64,000 nt of DNA from the NCBI GenBank assembly GCA_025363755.1, contig JANYLQ010000044.1:17406-81405 (forward strand). The letters run 5' to 3'. A model generated the notes under the pieces. The model had not been told where the DNA came from. It worked only from the letters and a program-made list of their open reading frames with translations, and made no database searches. The translations under genes and the position numbers were made by a program. Each line of letters starts with the position of its first letter. The first letter of the stretch is position 1. Below, one piece after another: positions 7,869 through 18,062 of the stretch. Source of the stretch: Hyphomicrobiales bacterium. Its GTDB lineage: Bacteria > Pseudomonadota > Alphaproteobacteria > Rhizobiales > Aestuariivirgaceae.

Positions 7869-10465
7869 CAACGACTAAAACCACATGCCCCTATTGTGGT
7901 GTGGGTTGCGGCGTGCTGGCGACAAAGATTGGGGATGGAAAGGTTTCGGTTAAAGGAGATCCAGAACACCCAGCGAATTTTGGCAAGCTCTGTTCCAAAG
8001 GTTTAACACTGGCCGAGACGCTTGTGCCGCAGGGGCGTCTGACTTACCCAATGATTGCCAATGAACGTGTTTCGTGGGACGCGGCTATTGCACGTGTGGC
8101 GGAAAAATTTGCGACTACAATCCGGGATCATGGCCCAGACAGCGTGGCTTTCTATGTGTCGGGGCAATTGCTGACGGAAGACTATTACGTCGCCAACAAA
8201 CTGATGAAGGGGTTCATCGGCTCGGCCAATATCGATACCAATTCAAGACTATGTATGGCCTCAGCAGTGGCGGGCCATAAAAGGGCGTTTGGCGCAGATA
8301 TTGTGCCTTGCAATTATGAAGATTTGGAAGAGGCCGACTTGGTGGTGCTGGTAGGTTCCAATCTTGCTTGGTGTCACCCTATTCTGTTTCAACGCCTGCA
8401 AGCTGCGCGCGAAAAGCGTGGCACAAAACTTGTGGTGATTGATCCGCGCCGCACCGCCTCGGCCGAAGGTGCGGATTTATTTTTAGGGATTACGTCTGGC
8501 AGCGATGTTGCGCTTTTCAACGGCTTGCTCCGCCAGCTTTACTTACGCGGTGAATTTGATCCAGCATTTGTTTTTTCTCACACATCTGGCCTTAGCGAAG
8601 CGCTGTTGGCGTCGCGCGAATGGACGACTGAAGGCGTCGCGGCAGCAACCGGATTGAAACAGACGGATGTTGAGGCGTTTTATGCTTTGTTTGCAGCGCA
8701 TGAAAAAATCGTCACTGCCTTTTCCATGGGTGTCAATCAATCGGCATCAGGCACTGATAAAGTGAATGCCATTATAAATTGCCACCTGCTCACGGGGCGC
8801 ATTGGCAAGGCCGGAGCCGGTCCGTTTTCGATCACGGGTCAACCCAATGCCATGGGTGGCCGTGAAGTGGGCGGCATGGCCAATATGTTGGCTGCACATA
8901 TGGACATTGCCAATCCTGTTCACCGTGATGCCGTCCAGAAATTTTGGGCTTCACCACATATCCCAGAAAAAGAGGGTCTTAAAGCTGTCGATATGTTTCA
9001 GGCAGTGGGTGAAGACAAGATCAAAGCGCTTTGGATTATGGGCACAAATCCTGCTGTCAGCTTGCCAGATTCTGGTTCTATTGCAGCTGCATTGAAGCGC
9101 TGCGATTTCGTTGTTGTTTCCGATGTCATGGCGCAAACCGAAACAACGCAATATGCCCATGTACTTTTACCCGCTCAAGGCTGGGGCGAGAAGGATGGCA
9201 CAGTCACCAACTCAGAGCGTCGCATTTCACGGCAGCGCAGTTTTTTGGCACCCGAGGGTGAGGCACGCCCTGATTGGAAAATTATCTGTGATATTGCCGA
9301 GGCCATGGGATTTGACGGCTTTGGATACGAAGGCCCCGCAGAAATATTTGCAGAGCATGTGGGTCTTAGCGAAGTTCAAAATAACGGAACGCGGTTGCTT
9401 AATCTGGAGGACTGGAAAGGCCAAGATTTTGAAGCACTCATGCCTACTCAATGGGGTGGCAGGCGTCCGTTCGTTGATGGAATTTTTCAAACCCATGATG
9501 GTCGCGCACGCTTTGTGCCGACGCTTTTTAAGCCTGTGACGATTGATGAAGGCAAATACACGCTGAACACGGGGCGCATTCGTGATCAGTGGCACACCAT
9601 GACGCGCACTGGTCTGGTGCCGAAACTGTTTAGCCACCGTGCAGAGCCTTACATCGAAATATCACCTGCAGCGGCGACCAGCTTGGGTTTGCACCCTGCG
9701 GATTTGGCTGAGATTTCGGGCGAGCACGGAAAATCCATCGCCCGCATTTTGATCACCCAGACCGTCAGAGATGGAGATGTTTTCCAACCGATGCATTGGA
9801 CTTCTCAATTTGCATCGCAAGCTTTGGCCAATGGCAACACTTCACCAGCGGTTGATCCATTCAGTGGCCAGCCAGCGCTGAAATCATCGGCTGTCAGTAT
9901 CGCCAAAAAGGCAATCGCTTGGCATGGTTGTGGAATTGCGCTTGGCCCGCTGGAATTGCTCACATGCTATTGGGCCAAAGCGCCATTGCTGGAAGGATTT
10001 GCCTTTGAGTGCGCTGATGAAAAATTTCCAGCGGATTGGTTGGCATTTAGCGGGTCTTTGATGTCTTTGGAGGCAAGCGAAATCTCCACGGTATTAACAG
10101 GTGACCAAGCTTCCTTTCGCTGCGTTGCCCGAAAAAATGGAAAATTGATTTTTGCTTTCTTTGCGTCGGCCCAACCTGTTGAGGTAAGCCGCGCATGGCT
10201 GCACCAACAGCTTGGCAGTGACGTTCAATCGGTGCAGGTTCTGTCTGGCAGGCCAGCGGCAGGCGTGCTCGATCATGGCCCCATCATCTGTTCTTGCAAC
10301 GGCGTGGGGCGTAACTTGATCAAACGCGCGGTTTACGACACACACGGCGCAACACTAAGTGCGATTTGTGAAAAGACCAATGCAGGTATGGGCTGTGGTT
10401 CATGCAGGCCAGAGGTGCAAAGGATCATCACGGAAATCTCTGCTACGCGCATTGCAGCGGAATAG
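7865..10465 (+). CDS. nasA: Assimilatory nitrate reductase catalytic subunit with C-terminal BFD-like domain
   Basis: N-terminal 4Fe-4S motif CPYCGVGCGV, molybdopterin oxidoreductase motifs, C-terminal IICSCNGVGRNLIKRAV...CGSCRPEV; 4-bp ATGA overlap with nirD. Confidence 0.93.
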   Translation: MTTTKTTCPYCGVGCGVLATKIGDGKVSVKGDPEHPANFGKLCSKGLTLAETLVPQGRLTYPMIANERVSWDAAIARVAEKFATTIRDHGPDSVAFYVSGQLLTEDYYVANKLMKGFIGSANIDTNSRLCMASAVAGHKRAFGADIVPCNYEDLEEADLVVLVGSNLAWCHPILFQRLQAAREKRGTKLVVIDPRRTASAEGADLFLGITSGSDVALFNGLLRQLYLRGEFDPAFVFSHTSGLSEALLASREWTTEGVAAATGLKQTDVEAFYALFAAHEKIVTAFSMGVNQSASGTDKVNAIINCHLLTGRIGKAGAGPFSITGQPNAMGGREVGGMANMLAAHMDIANPVHRDAVQKFWASPHIPEKEGLKAVDMFQAVGEDKIKALWIMGTNPAVSLPDSGSIAAALKRCDFVVVSDVMAQTETTQYAHVLLPAQGWGEKDGTVTNSERRISRQRSFLAPEGEARPDWKIICDIAEAMGFDGFGYEGPAEIFAEHVGLSEVQNNGTRLLNLEDWKGQDFEALMPTQWGGRRPFVDGIFQTHDGRARFVPTLFKPVTIDEGKYTLNTGRIRDQWHTMTRTGLVPKLFSHRAEPYIEISPAAATSLGLHPADLAEISGEHGKSIARILITQTVRDGDVFQPMHWTSQFASQALANGNTSPAVDPFSGQPALKSSAVSIAKKAIAWHGCGIALGPLELLTCYWAKAPLLEGFAFECADEKFPADWLAFSGSLMSLEASEISTVLTGDQASFRCVARKNGKLIFAFFASAQPVEVSRAWLHQQLGSDVQSVQVLSGRPAAGVLDHGPIICSCNGVGRNLIKRAVYDTHGATLSAICEKTNAGMGCGSCRPEVQRIITEISATRIAAE

Positions 10466-10481
10466 TGCTTAAAAACTCGTT

Positions 10482-11705
10482 CTAAATAATCGCCTTTTCG
10501 ATAATCGGCTCGTTATTCATTATACGGTCGAAATGGAACGCCGTCAGATCAAGCGTTTTATATTTTCCGTAGGTCAACCACTCAGATGTGGCCCGACCCA
10601 TGGCGGGAGATTGTTGAAGTCCATGGCCTGAAAAACCGTTGAGGGAAATGAAATTGGAAATAACCGGGTGCGGGCCAGTGACGGCATTGTGGTCGAGCAC
10701 ATTTGAATCATAATGGCCCGTCCATTCGCTTGTCACTTTCACGGCGTCAAACTGCGGAATACGTGTGGCGATGGTTGGCCAAATATGATTTTCCCATAGC
10801 GAATGATCCATCGAAAAATCATCAGGATCAACAGCTGGATCAATTTCCGCATGGCCACCGCACATATATGTGCCGCCACCATTCTCCCGGACGTGTACGC
10901 CCGAAGGGTCAATCGTCAGAGGCAAATCCACTTCGAGTGGCTTATCGGCCTTGAAAATCCAAGTGTAGCGTTTGCGTGGCTCGATGGGCAGCGCAATGCC
11001 TGCCATTTTTGCGGTTAGTGCTGCGCGCGTGCCAGATGAATTGACAACGTGACCACAGCCAATAACTTCACCTGATTTTAGAATTACACTTTCGATCTTT
11101 GTTCCGTTGGCATTTTTTGCCATGCCAACAACTTCATTGGTCACATATTCAACGCCACGTTCGCGCGCCACACGCTTCCACCAATCAAACATTGTGGAAC
11201 CATCAAAGTAGCCTTCGTCGCGACGATTGATGCTGCCCAAAATGAGATCATCAGTATTATAGAATGGATAGGTGCTTTTGATTTCGTCGGCGGTCATCAA
11301 TTGCGTTGCGGCACCAGCGGCCAATTGCACTTTTTGGTTTTCACGCAAAATATTTGCAAAGCTTTCGGTATCGGCAAGGTACATATAACCAAAGGTGCGA
11401 ATTGAAAGCTCCGGTACGCGCTCGTCGCCGCCCATATATTTTCGCAGGTTTTTATAAAATTCTGCACCAAATTGCGAGATGCGCACATTGAGCTCAGTCG
11501 AGAACTGTTGCCTGATGCAAGAATTGCTCAGCGTGGTTGCGGCTTTTTCATAGGTCGGATCTTTCTCAACAACCAGGACTGTGCCTTTGAAATCTGGATT
11601 ATCTGTCAAAAACCATGCGGTTGATGAACCCATAATGGCGCCACCAATAATTACCACATCATAAGACTTGCGTGTAGGGCTGGTTGTCAACTTTAGCGCT
11701 TGCAT
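10482..11705 (-). CDS. FAD-dependent oxidoreductase (DAO/DadA-like)
   Basis: Rossmann motif YDVVIIGGAIMGSSTAWFL and DAO-family C-terminal region (GFSGHGLQQSPAMG). Confidence 0.85.
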   Translation of the reverse strand: MQALKLTTSPTRKSYDVVIIGGAIMGSSTAWFLTDNPDFKGTVLVVEKDPTYEKAATTLSNSCIRQQFSTELNVRISQFGAEFYKNLRKYMGGDERVPELSIRTFGYMYLADTESFANILRENQKVQLAAGAATQLMTADEIKSTYPFYNTDDLILGSINRRDEGYFDGSTMFDWWKRVARERGVEYVTNEVVGMAKNANGTKIESVILKSGEVIGCGHVVNSSGTRAALTAKMAGIALPIEPRKRYTWIFKADKPLEVDLPLTIDPSGVHVRENGGGTYMCGGHAEIDPAVDPDDFSMDHSLWENHIWPTIATRIPQFDAVKVTSEWTGHYDSNVLDHNAVTGPHPVISNFISLNGFSGHGLQQSPAMGRATSEWLTYGKYKTLDLTAFHFDRIMNNEPIIEKAII

Positions 11706-13333
11706 TACAGCACTTCTCCAACATCATCGATCATCATTGTCATTGCAACATCAGCCAGCATCATTGTCGGTGCGTTGGTGTTTCCTGACGGAATAAACGG
11801 CATGGCCGAAGCATCAATCACCCGCAGGTTTTTTACGCCTCGCACTCTAAGATGATTGTCGAGAACAGCGGCAACATCACCATCCGGCCCCATGCGGCAT
11901 GTGCCGACCGGGTGCCAATTGGTTTTGACGGTACGGCGGCAATGTTCAGCCAATTCAGCATCACTTGTCACATTTTCACCGGGTAAAATTTCGTGGGTAA
12001 TGCGCGAAGCGATTGGATTTTCCTTCAATATCTCACGCGCATAACGCAGGCCAGCAATCTGCATGCGCAAGTCATCAGCTTCGGCCAAATAATTATTGTC
12101 GATGATCGGTTTGTCGAATGGGCTTGTTGAACGCAGCTTAACTGTTCCGCGTGATTTGGGGCGCAGCAAACAAGCGGTTAAGGTCACCCCATCCTGCGGC
12201 TTCACATTTTTGATATCGCCATCAAGATAGACCGAAGGCACACAATACATTTTAATTGTCGGACGTGGGCCGCCATCAGGATCGATATAAGCAGCCGCCT
12301 CAACGCCTGTGCTGGTCACAGGCCCGGTTTTGGTGAGGAGATATTGTAGGCCGTTCCAGATCGCGCGAAGCCCTTTGTCCTCTCCGTAATATCCATAATG
12401 GCCATTGGTTGCTGCTACCACTGGCACTTCATGGTGATCCTGTAAATTTTGACCAACCCCCGAAAGATCATGTTTCACTGTGATCCCCATTTCACGTAAA
12501 TGTTTGGCTTGGCCTATGCCCGATAGCATGAGAATTTTGGGTGAGTTGTATGAACCAGCGGCGAGTAAAACTTCGGCATCAGCGAAGGCTGAAAAATCTT
12601 CGCTGCCCTTTACAAAATCGACGCCCTTGCAAATTCCGTTTTGGATCATCAATTTCGAAACGGTGCATCCGGTTCTGATTGTCAAGCGACCGGTTTCTAG
12701 CGCTGGTTTCAAAAACGCTTCAATGCCGTCATAGCGGCGTTTTTGAAAAGTTGTGTATTGCATCGTGCCAACGCCGCGCTGAGTTGCCCCATTAAAATCT
12801 GCATTGTGCGGAATGCCCAATGCTTCGACAGATTTTACATAATCCTTGGTGATCTGGCATTGCCTTGCGGTACCCGAGACATAAAGCGGCCCGTTATTTC
12901 CGTGCCACTCGTCATGCAAATGCTGGTTATTTTCCATCGCCTTGAAATGCGGCAAAACATCTTTGTAAGCCCATCCGGAACCAGCACCTAGAAATTGGCC
13001 CCAATGATCATAGTCAGCAGCCTGACCTCGCGTATAAACCATGGCGTTTACTGATGTGCCGCCGCCCAAAATATTGGCCTGGCCAACGGCTGGTGCGCGG
13101 CCGTTCAAATGTTTTTGTGGAATGGGCTGATACATTTCAACGACCGGGCTGCCGCTGATACCCTTCATCCAGCCCGCTGGCATCGATAGCAGTTTAGCGG
13201 TCAGAAAATCTGGCCTTGCGGGGCCGCGTTCGAGCAGCAAGACGGTGGCCTTGGTGTCCTTGGTCAATCTCCAAGCCGCAACGCAAGCTGCCGAGCCACC
13301 GCCAACGATTATGTAGTCATATGAAACACTCAT
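11705..13333 (-). CDS. GMC-family oxidoreductase (choline/alcohol dehydrogenase-like)
   Basis: YIIVGGGSAACVAAWRL, GGGTSVNAMVYTRG, LAAGSYNSPKILMLSGIG, NTNAPTMMLADVA motifs typical of GMC enzymes. Confidence 0.9.
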   Translation of the reverse strand: MSVSYDYIIVGGGSAACVAAWRLTKDTKATVLLLERGPARPDFLTAKLLSMPAGWMKGISGSPVVEMYQPIPQKHLNGRAPAVGQANILGGGTSVNAMVYTRGQAADYDHWGQFLGAGSGWAYKDVLPHFKAMENNQHLHDEWHGNNGPLYVSGTARQCQITKDYVKSVEALGIPHNADFNGATQRGVGTMQYTTFQKRRYDGIEAFLKPALETGRLTIRTGCTVSKLMIQNGICKGVDFVKGSEDFSAFADAEVLLAAGSYNSPKILMLSGIGQAKHLREMGITVKHDLSGVGQNLQDHHEVPVVAATNGHYGYYGEDKGLRAIWNGLQYLLTKTGPVTSTGVEAAAYIDPDGGPRPTIKMYCVPSVYLDGDIKNVKPQDGVTLTACLLRPKSRGTVKLRSTSPFDKPIIDNNYLAEADDLRMQIAGLRYAREILKENPIASRITHEILPGENVTSDAELAEHCRRTVKTNWHPVGTCRMGPDGDVAAVLDNHLRVRGVKNLRVIDASAMPFIPSGNTNAPTMMLADVAMTMMIDDVGEVL

Positions 13334-13414
13334 GCCCTAACTTATCACTGCGCATAAGAAAACTTGCAAGAGTGAAACTTTGTTTGTTAGGCTTCCAAAG
13401 AATGAGGTGGAAAC

Positions 13415-14188
13415 ATGTATCTCGAAAAATTCAAAATAAATGGCCGCAAAGCTGTAGTTACAGGCGGTGGGCGCGGCATTGGGCTTTGTTGCTCTGAAGC
13501 ATTGGCCGAGGCCGGAGCGTATGTCATCATCGCGGACCGCGACCCTGATATCGCGGCCAGCGGCTTGGCGCATTTGCAAACCAAGGGTTACAAAGCGCAG
13601 AGCGTCGTGATGGATGTGACCAATACGGAACAGGTCAACCACGTTGCTGATGCTCTGTTTAAACAACATGGGGCCATGGATATTCTGGTCAATTGCGCTG
13701 GCATTGCGCGCTCGGGCGTGAACGCTGAAGATGTACCGGACGAGCTTTGGCTTGATGTGAACAATGTCAACTACAATGGCACATTCTGGTGTTGCCGGGC
13801 CTTTGGTAAACAGATGTTGGAGAAAGGCAAAGGCAGCATTGTCAATATCGGTTCGATGTCAGGGATCATCGTCAATCGCCCGCAAAACCAATCCTATTAT
13901 AACGCGTCAAAGGCAGCCGTGCATCATCTTACAGCATCTTTGGGTGCTGAATGGGCGTCGCGGGGCGTGAGGGTTAATGCAGTTGCTCCCACTTATATTG
14001 AAACGCCGATGATTCACAGTTTGGAACTGGTCAAAGAAGCGATGAAGGATTGGCTGCGCGATACGCCGATGGGGCGCTTAGGTCAGCCGGACGAGATTGC
14101 CTCAGTTGTTCATTTTTTGGCGTCTGATGCGTCGAGCATTATGACGGGTGCAACCGTGGTTGCCGATGCTGGGTTTATTTGTTGGTGA
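13415..14188 (+). CDS. SDR-family oxidoreductase
   Basis: TGGGRGIG, NCAG, SYYNASKAAV catalytic motif and C-terminal SIMTGATVVADAGF. Confidence 0.9.
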   Translation: MYLEKFKINGRKAVVTGGGRGIGLCCSEALAEAGAYVIIADRDPDIAASGLAHLQTKGYKAQSVVMDVTNTEQVNHVADALFKQHGAMDILVNCAGIARSGVNAEDVPDELWLDVNNVNYNGTFWCCRAFGKQMLEKGKGSIVNIGSMSGIIVNRPQNQSYYNASKAAVHHLTASLGAEWASRGVRVNAVAPTYIETPMIHSLELVKEAMKDWLRDTPMGRLGQPDEIASVVHFLASDASSIMTGATVVADAGFICW

Positions 14189-14229
14189 GAAGAGGCGGGT
14201 CGTCTGTTTTCAAACAAGTAATTCACGAT

Positions 14230-14304
14230 CGTCATTCCCGCGTAGGCGGGAATCTCTGTTTATTTCGTCCAAAAACGCAGGTCCCCGCTTTCGCGGGGAT
14301 GACG
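14230..14304. repeat. Dispersed palindromic repeat element, copy 1
   Basis: Terminal inverted repeats CGTCATTCCCGC ... GCGGGGATGACG, with internal short hairpins (TTCCCGCGTAGGCGGGAA, CCCCGCTTTCGCGGGG). Confidence 0.75.
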
Positions 14305-14349
14305 GTTTAAGGTGAAATGGTGTTTTTCTGAAGCCACACCTGAGCCAAA

Positions 14350-14799
14350 TCAATCTTCAGCAATATCTTCAGCCCATAGTTCCGGCTTTTCCTTGATAAA
14401 GCGCGTCATCAAAGCGGTGCAATCGGAATCGCCTGCGATAATAACTTCCACGCCCTTAGAGCGCAAAAACTCTTCATTGCCCCCAAAGGTTTGGTTTTCG
14501 CCGATCACCACGCGCGGAATTCCAAATTGGATGATCGTGCCAGTGCACATCATGCAAGGGCTCAAACTGGTGTAAAGCGTAGTGTCGCGGTAGGTCTTTT
14601 GGCGGCCAGCTTTGCGCAGCGCGTCCATCTCGCCATGGGCAATTGGATCGCCGCCTTGCACACGCTGGTTGCGTCCTTGGCTCACGAGGGTCTCGCCACG
14701 CGCCAAAACTGAACCAATTGGGCAGCCGCCTTCATCAAAGCCCGCCTTGGCTTCATCATAGGCAATACGGAGGAATTTTTTATCAATGTCGTTTAGCAT
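14350..14799 (-). CDS. CMP/dCMP-type zinc-binding nucleoside/cytosine deaminase
   Basis: Zinc motifs HGEMDALRKAG and SPCMMCTGTIIQFG; start assigned at MLNDIDKKF. Confidence 0.85.
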   Translation of the reverse strand: MLNDIDKKFLRIAYDEAKAGFDEGGCPIGSVLARGETLVSQGRNQRVQGGDPIAHGEMDALRKAGRQKTYRDTTLYTSLSPCMMCTGTIIQFGIPRVVIGENQTFGGNEEFLRSKGVEVIIAGDSDCTALMTRFIKEKPELWAEDIAED

Positions 14800-14807
14800 A
14801 GGTGATC

Positions 14808-15308
14808 CTACTCTTTGCGGGCGTTCCAAAAATCATCCTGCAATTTTGCGGCCTCAACTTCAAGCATTGGCCCCACTATTTCTGTTGCTCTTTGGCCGGC
14901 TTCAAAAACAATGTGACATGGCAAATCCAAAGTTGGGTTTTCTTCATGGTCGCCCGTCTGTTCTTTCAGCGCCTTCTCGGTTTGTCCAAACACCACGCGG
15001 CCGATGCCCGCCCAATAGATGGCACCTGAACACATGGCGCAGGGCTCTGCGGATGTATAAAGTGTGCAACCTTGTAAAAATGCCACATCATATTTCTTAG
15101 CCGCGCGAGACGCCAAAATGCGTTCGGCATGAGCCGTCCGGTCACCGCCCTCAGAAGTGTAACCGTTGCCTTGCTCCATCAACACATTACCATCTGCGTC
15201 GGCCAGAACCGAACCGAAGGGATGATCACCCGATTCACGAGCGCGTTTGGCGACCTCAAAACTCAGCCGTAACAGTTTTTCATCTTCCGGTCGGTGTGAC
15301 TTTTCCAT
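14808..15308 (-). CDS. CMP/dCMP-type zinc-binding nucleoside deaminase
   Basis: HAERILASRAAKKY and EPCAMCSGAIYWAGIGRVVFG zinc motifs. Confidence 0.87.
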   Translation of the reverse strand: MEKSHRPEDEKLLRLSFEVAKRARESGDHPFGSVLADADGNVLMEQGNGYTSEGGDRTAHAERILASRAAKKYDVAFLQGCTLYTSAEPCAMCSGAIYWAGIGRVVFGQTEKALKEQTGDHEENPTLDLPCHIVFEAGQRATEIVGPMLEVEAAKLQDDFWNARKE

Positions 15309-15466
15309 ATGCAGTTCCTTGGCAAAATTTAGGGCAACGCGTTAATAATTGTGCAGAAACCTTGAATTCTCGATTTTTGCCCAATTTTTTTTCAGGGTTT
15401 ACTTGCCTGTCATTTCCATTCTGCGCATAGTGCTTGAAAATCTGGTGAAAAGCCAGCGACGGGGAT

Positions 15467-16996
15467 GTGGATAAACGGATGACGGCGCACGGGCCTCTGC
15501 GGCTTGAATTGAGGGGGATTTCAAAGCAATTCCCTGGTGTCTTGGCCAATGATCACGTGAGTGTTCAGGTTGGCGCGGGTGAGATTCACGCATTGCTTGG
15601 CGAAAATGGTGCGGGCAAATCTACGCTCGTTAAAATGATTTACGGCATCATGCAGCCAGACCAGGGCGAGATTGTTTGGAACGGCGAAACTTTGCGCATC
15701 GCCTCTCCCAAAGCCGCACGCAAGCTGGGCATTGGCATGGTGTTTCAACATTTCTCGCTTTTTGAAGCCCTCACAGTGTTAGAAAATATCGCGCTTGGTT
15801 TAGATGCAAAAATTTCGCAGCGCGATCTTGAAACAGAAATTCGCAAAGTAATGGATCAATATGGTTTGAAGCTTGATCCGCAGCGAGTTGTGGCCACGCT
15901 CAGCGTGGGTGAACGCCAGCGCATTGAAATTGTGCGTGCGTTACTGCTCAATCCCAAGCTCCTGATCATGGATGAGCCGACTTCAGTTCTTACACCTCAG
16001 GAAGTCGAACAGTTGTTTGAAACTTTGCGCCAGCTTTCCGCTGGTGGATGCTCCATCCTTTATATTTCGCACAAGCTGCATGAAATTGTTGCCCTCTGTG
16101 AAACCGCTACAATTCTGCGCGGTGGCAAACTTGTGGCCACATGCGACCCGCGCAAGAAGACTTCGCGCGAAATGGCGGAGTTGATGATTGGAGCAAATCT
16201 TAAAGATGTTTCTAAAGCCCAGACTAGCACGTTTGGTGCGTCCAAGTTTGAAGTGAAGTCTTTGAGCATGCCAAAGCGCGGTGATTTCGGCGTGGCATTG
16301 CATGATATTAGTTTTGATGTTCGTGCGGGTGAAATTTATGGAATTGCCGGTGTTGCGGGTAATGGCCAAAATGAATTGCTTGAAGTTTTGAGTGGCGAAG
16401 TTGTTTCACAAAATTCAGGTTCAATATTGCTTGATGGTAAAGCGCTAGGACACATGGGGCCTTCTGATCGCCGTCAGTTGGGGCTTTGCTCGGTGCCTGA
16501 GGAACGCAATGGCCACGCGGCCGTTGGTGAATTCAATTTGACGGAGAATACGCTGCTCACAGCGCGGCAACGCAAAGGTCTGGTCGCAAATGGTATGATT
16601 GATGGCGGTAAGACCAGTGGATTTGCGGCCAGTGTGATCGAAAGTTTCAAAGTGAAAGCCCTTGGCCCCACATCTTTAGCGGGATCGCTTTCTGGCGGAA
16701 ACTTACAAAAATTCATCATGGGTCGCGAGATTTTGCAAGCGCCAGATGTGCTCATTGTGAGCCAACCCACATGGGGCGTTGATGCGGGTGCTGCCTCGGC
16801 CATTCGCCAAGCCATTGTAGACCTTGCGGCCAAGGGTTCGGCCATTGTCGTGATCAGTCAAGATTTGGACGAGCTTCTCGATTTGAGCGACACGATGAGC
16901 GTTATCAACCTTGGCCGCTTATCACCTCCGCGAAAAGTCGGCACAATATCGATAGAGGAAATAGGCCTGCTGATGGGTGGTGTGCATGCGCATTAA
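15467..16996 (+). CDS. BMP-type (nucleoside/sugar) ABC transporter ATP-binding protein, duplicated ABC domains
   Basis: Two ABC halves: GENGAGKSTLVKMIYG with LSVGERQRIEIVRALL, then GVAGNGQNELLEVLSG with LSGGNLQKFIMGREI. Confidence 0.9.
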   Translation: MDKRMTAHGPLRLELRGISKQFPGVLANDHVSVQVGAGEIHALLGENGAGKSTLVKMIYGIMQPDQGEIVWNGETLRIASPKAARKLGIGMVFQHFSLFEALTVLENIALGLDAKISQRDLETEIRKVMDQYGLKLDPQRVVATLSVGERQRIEIVRALLLNPKLLIMDEPTSVLTPQEVEQLFETLRQLSAGGCSILYISHKLHEIVALCETATILRGGKLVATCDPRKKTSREMAELMIGANLKDVSKAQTSTFGASKFEVKSLSMPKRGDFGVALHDISFDVRAGEIYGIAGVAGNGQNELLEVLSGEVVSQNSGSILLDGKALGHMGPSDRRQLGLCSVPEERNGHAAVGEFNLTENTLLTARQRKGLVANGMIDGGKTSGFAASVIESFKVKALGPTSLAGSLSGGNLQKFIMGREILQAPDVLIVSQPTWGVDAGAASAIRQAIVDLAAKGSAIVVISQDLDELLDLSDTMSVINLGRLSPPRKVGTISIEEIGLLMGGVHAH

Positions 16997-18062
16997 TTTC
17001 GAAAAGCGCCCGGAGCCCAGCAAGCTGATGCAAGTGGCCACACCAATAGCTGCGGTGGTTCTGACTATGATCATTGGTGCGATACTTTTTGATGCGTTGG
17101 GGTTTGACGGTCAGCGTACCATCAAAGAATTTTTCTTCACGCCTGTGCTGTCGTCTTACAAATGGCAAGATGTGGCCACCAAGGCAGCGCCTTTGATCAT
17201 CATCGCATTAGGGTTGTCTCTTGGGAACACGGCCAAAGTTTGGAACATAGGTGCCGAGGGGCAATATATTGTGGGTGCCATCGCTGGGGCAGGCGTGGCG
17301 TATCTCACACCTAATGTCACAGGCCATTGGGTTCTCGTTTTGATGCTGATTGCGGGTGTTATCGGTGGTGCGGTTTATGCCGCTATCCCGGCAATTTTGC
17401 GCACAAGGTTTAAAGTGAATGAAGTGCTTTCCAGTTTGATGCTGGTTTATGTTTCACTTCAACTCCTTAGTTATCTCATCACTGGCCCTTGGAAAGACCC
17501 TAACGGTCACAACTTCCCGCAAACCGCAGCGTTTACGGATGCACAGCTTTTGCCACGCTTGATTCCGGGCACATCCATTCCGCCGGGCTTAATCTTTGCC
17601 ATCGTACTCACTATTGTTTTTTGGGTTGTGATGAAGAGATCGCTTTATGGTTTCAACGTGCGCGTCAGCGGTGCAGCACCACATGCAGCGCGTTATGGCG
17701 GGTTCAATGCTAATCAAACAATTTGGTCAACTTTAATGATCAGCGGCGGCATGGCCGGGCTTGCAGGAATTCTGGAAGCCACAAGCCAGCTCGGCCAGCT
17801 CAATCTCGGCTTTCCGTCAGGCTATGGCTTCACCGCTATCATTGTTTCATTCTTAGGGCGCTTAAACCCCATCGGCATTTTCATTGCTGGCTTTGTGCTG
17901 GCCATTACCTCTGTCGGCGGTCAAGTGGCGCAAACCACGGTGCATGTGCCCAGCGCTGCTGGCGGCATTTTTCAAGCGTTGATGCTGTTTCTCATTCTTG
18001 CAGGTGATGTGTTGGTGCGCTACCGCCTTCGCATTCAGCGCAACCTGGGAGCGGCAGCATGA
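16986..18062 (+). CDS. BMP-type ABC transporter permease
   Basis: Hydrophobic permease of the nucleoside/sugar (BPD_transp_2) type: GLSLGNTAKVWNIGAEGQYIVGAI; ATG at 16986 preferred over upstream GTG. Confidence 0.87.
   Translation: MRINFEKRPEPSKLMQVATPIAAVVLTMIIGAILFDALGFDGQRTIKEFFFTPVLSSYKWQDVATKAAPLIIIALGLSLGNTAKVWNIGAEGQYIVGAIAGAGVAYLTPNVTGHWVLVLMLIAGVIGGAVYAAIPAILRTRFKVNEVLSSLMLVYVSLQLLSYLITGPWKDPNGHNFPQTAAFTDAQLLPRLIPGTSIPPGLIFAIVLTIVFWVVMKRSLYGFNVRVSGAAPHAARYGGFNANQTIWSTLMISGGMAGLAGILEATSQLGQLNLGFPSGYGFTAIIVSFLGRLNPIGIFIAGFVLAITSVGGQVAQTTVHVPSAAGGIFQALMLFLILAGDVLVRYRLRIQRNLGAAA

Noticed and set aside
14230-14304. Palindromic hairpins considered as a CRISPR repeat or a simple terminator
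   Set aside because: No repeat-spacer array or cas genes; a second diverged copy elsewhere points to a dispersed element.
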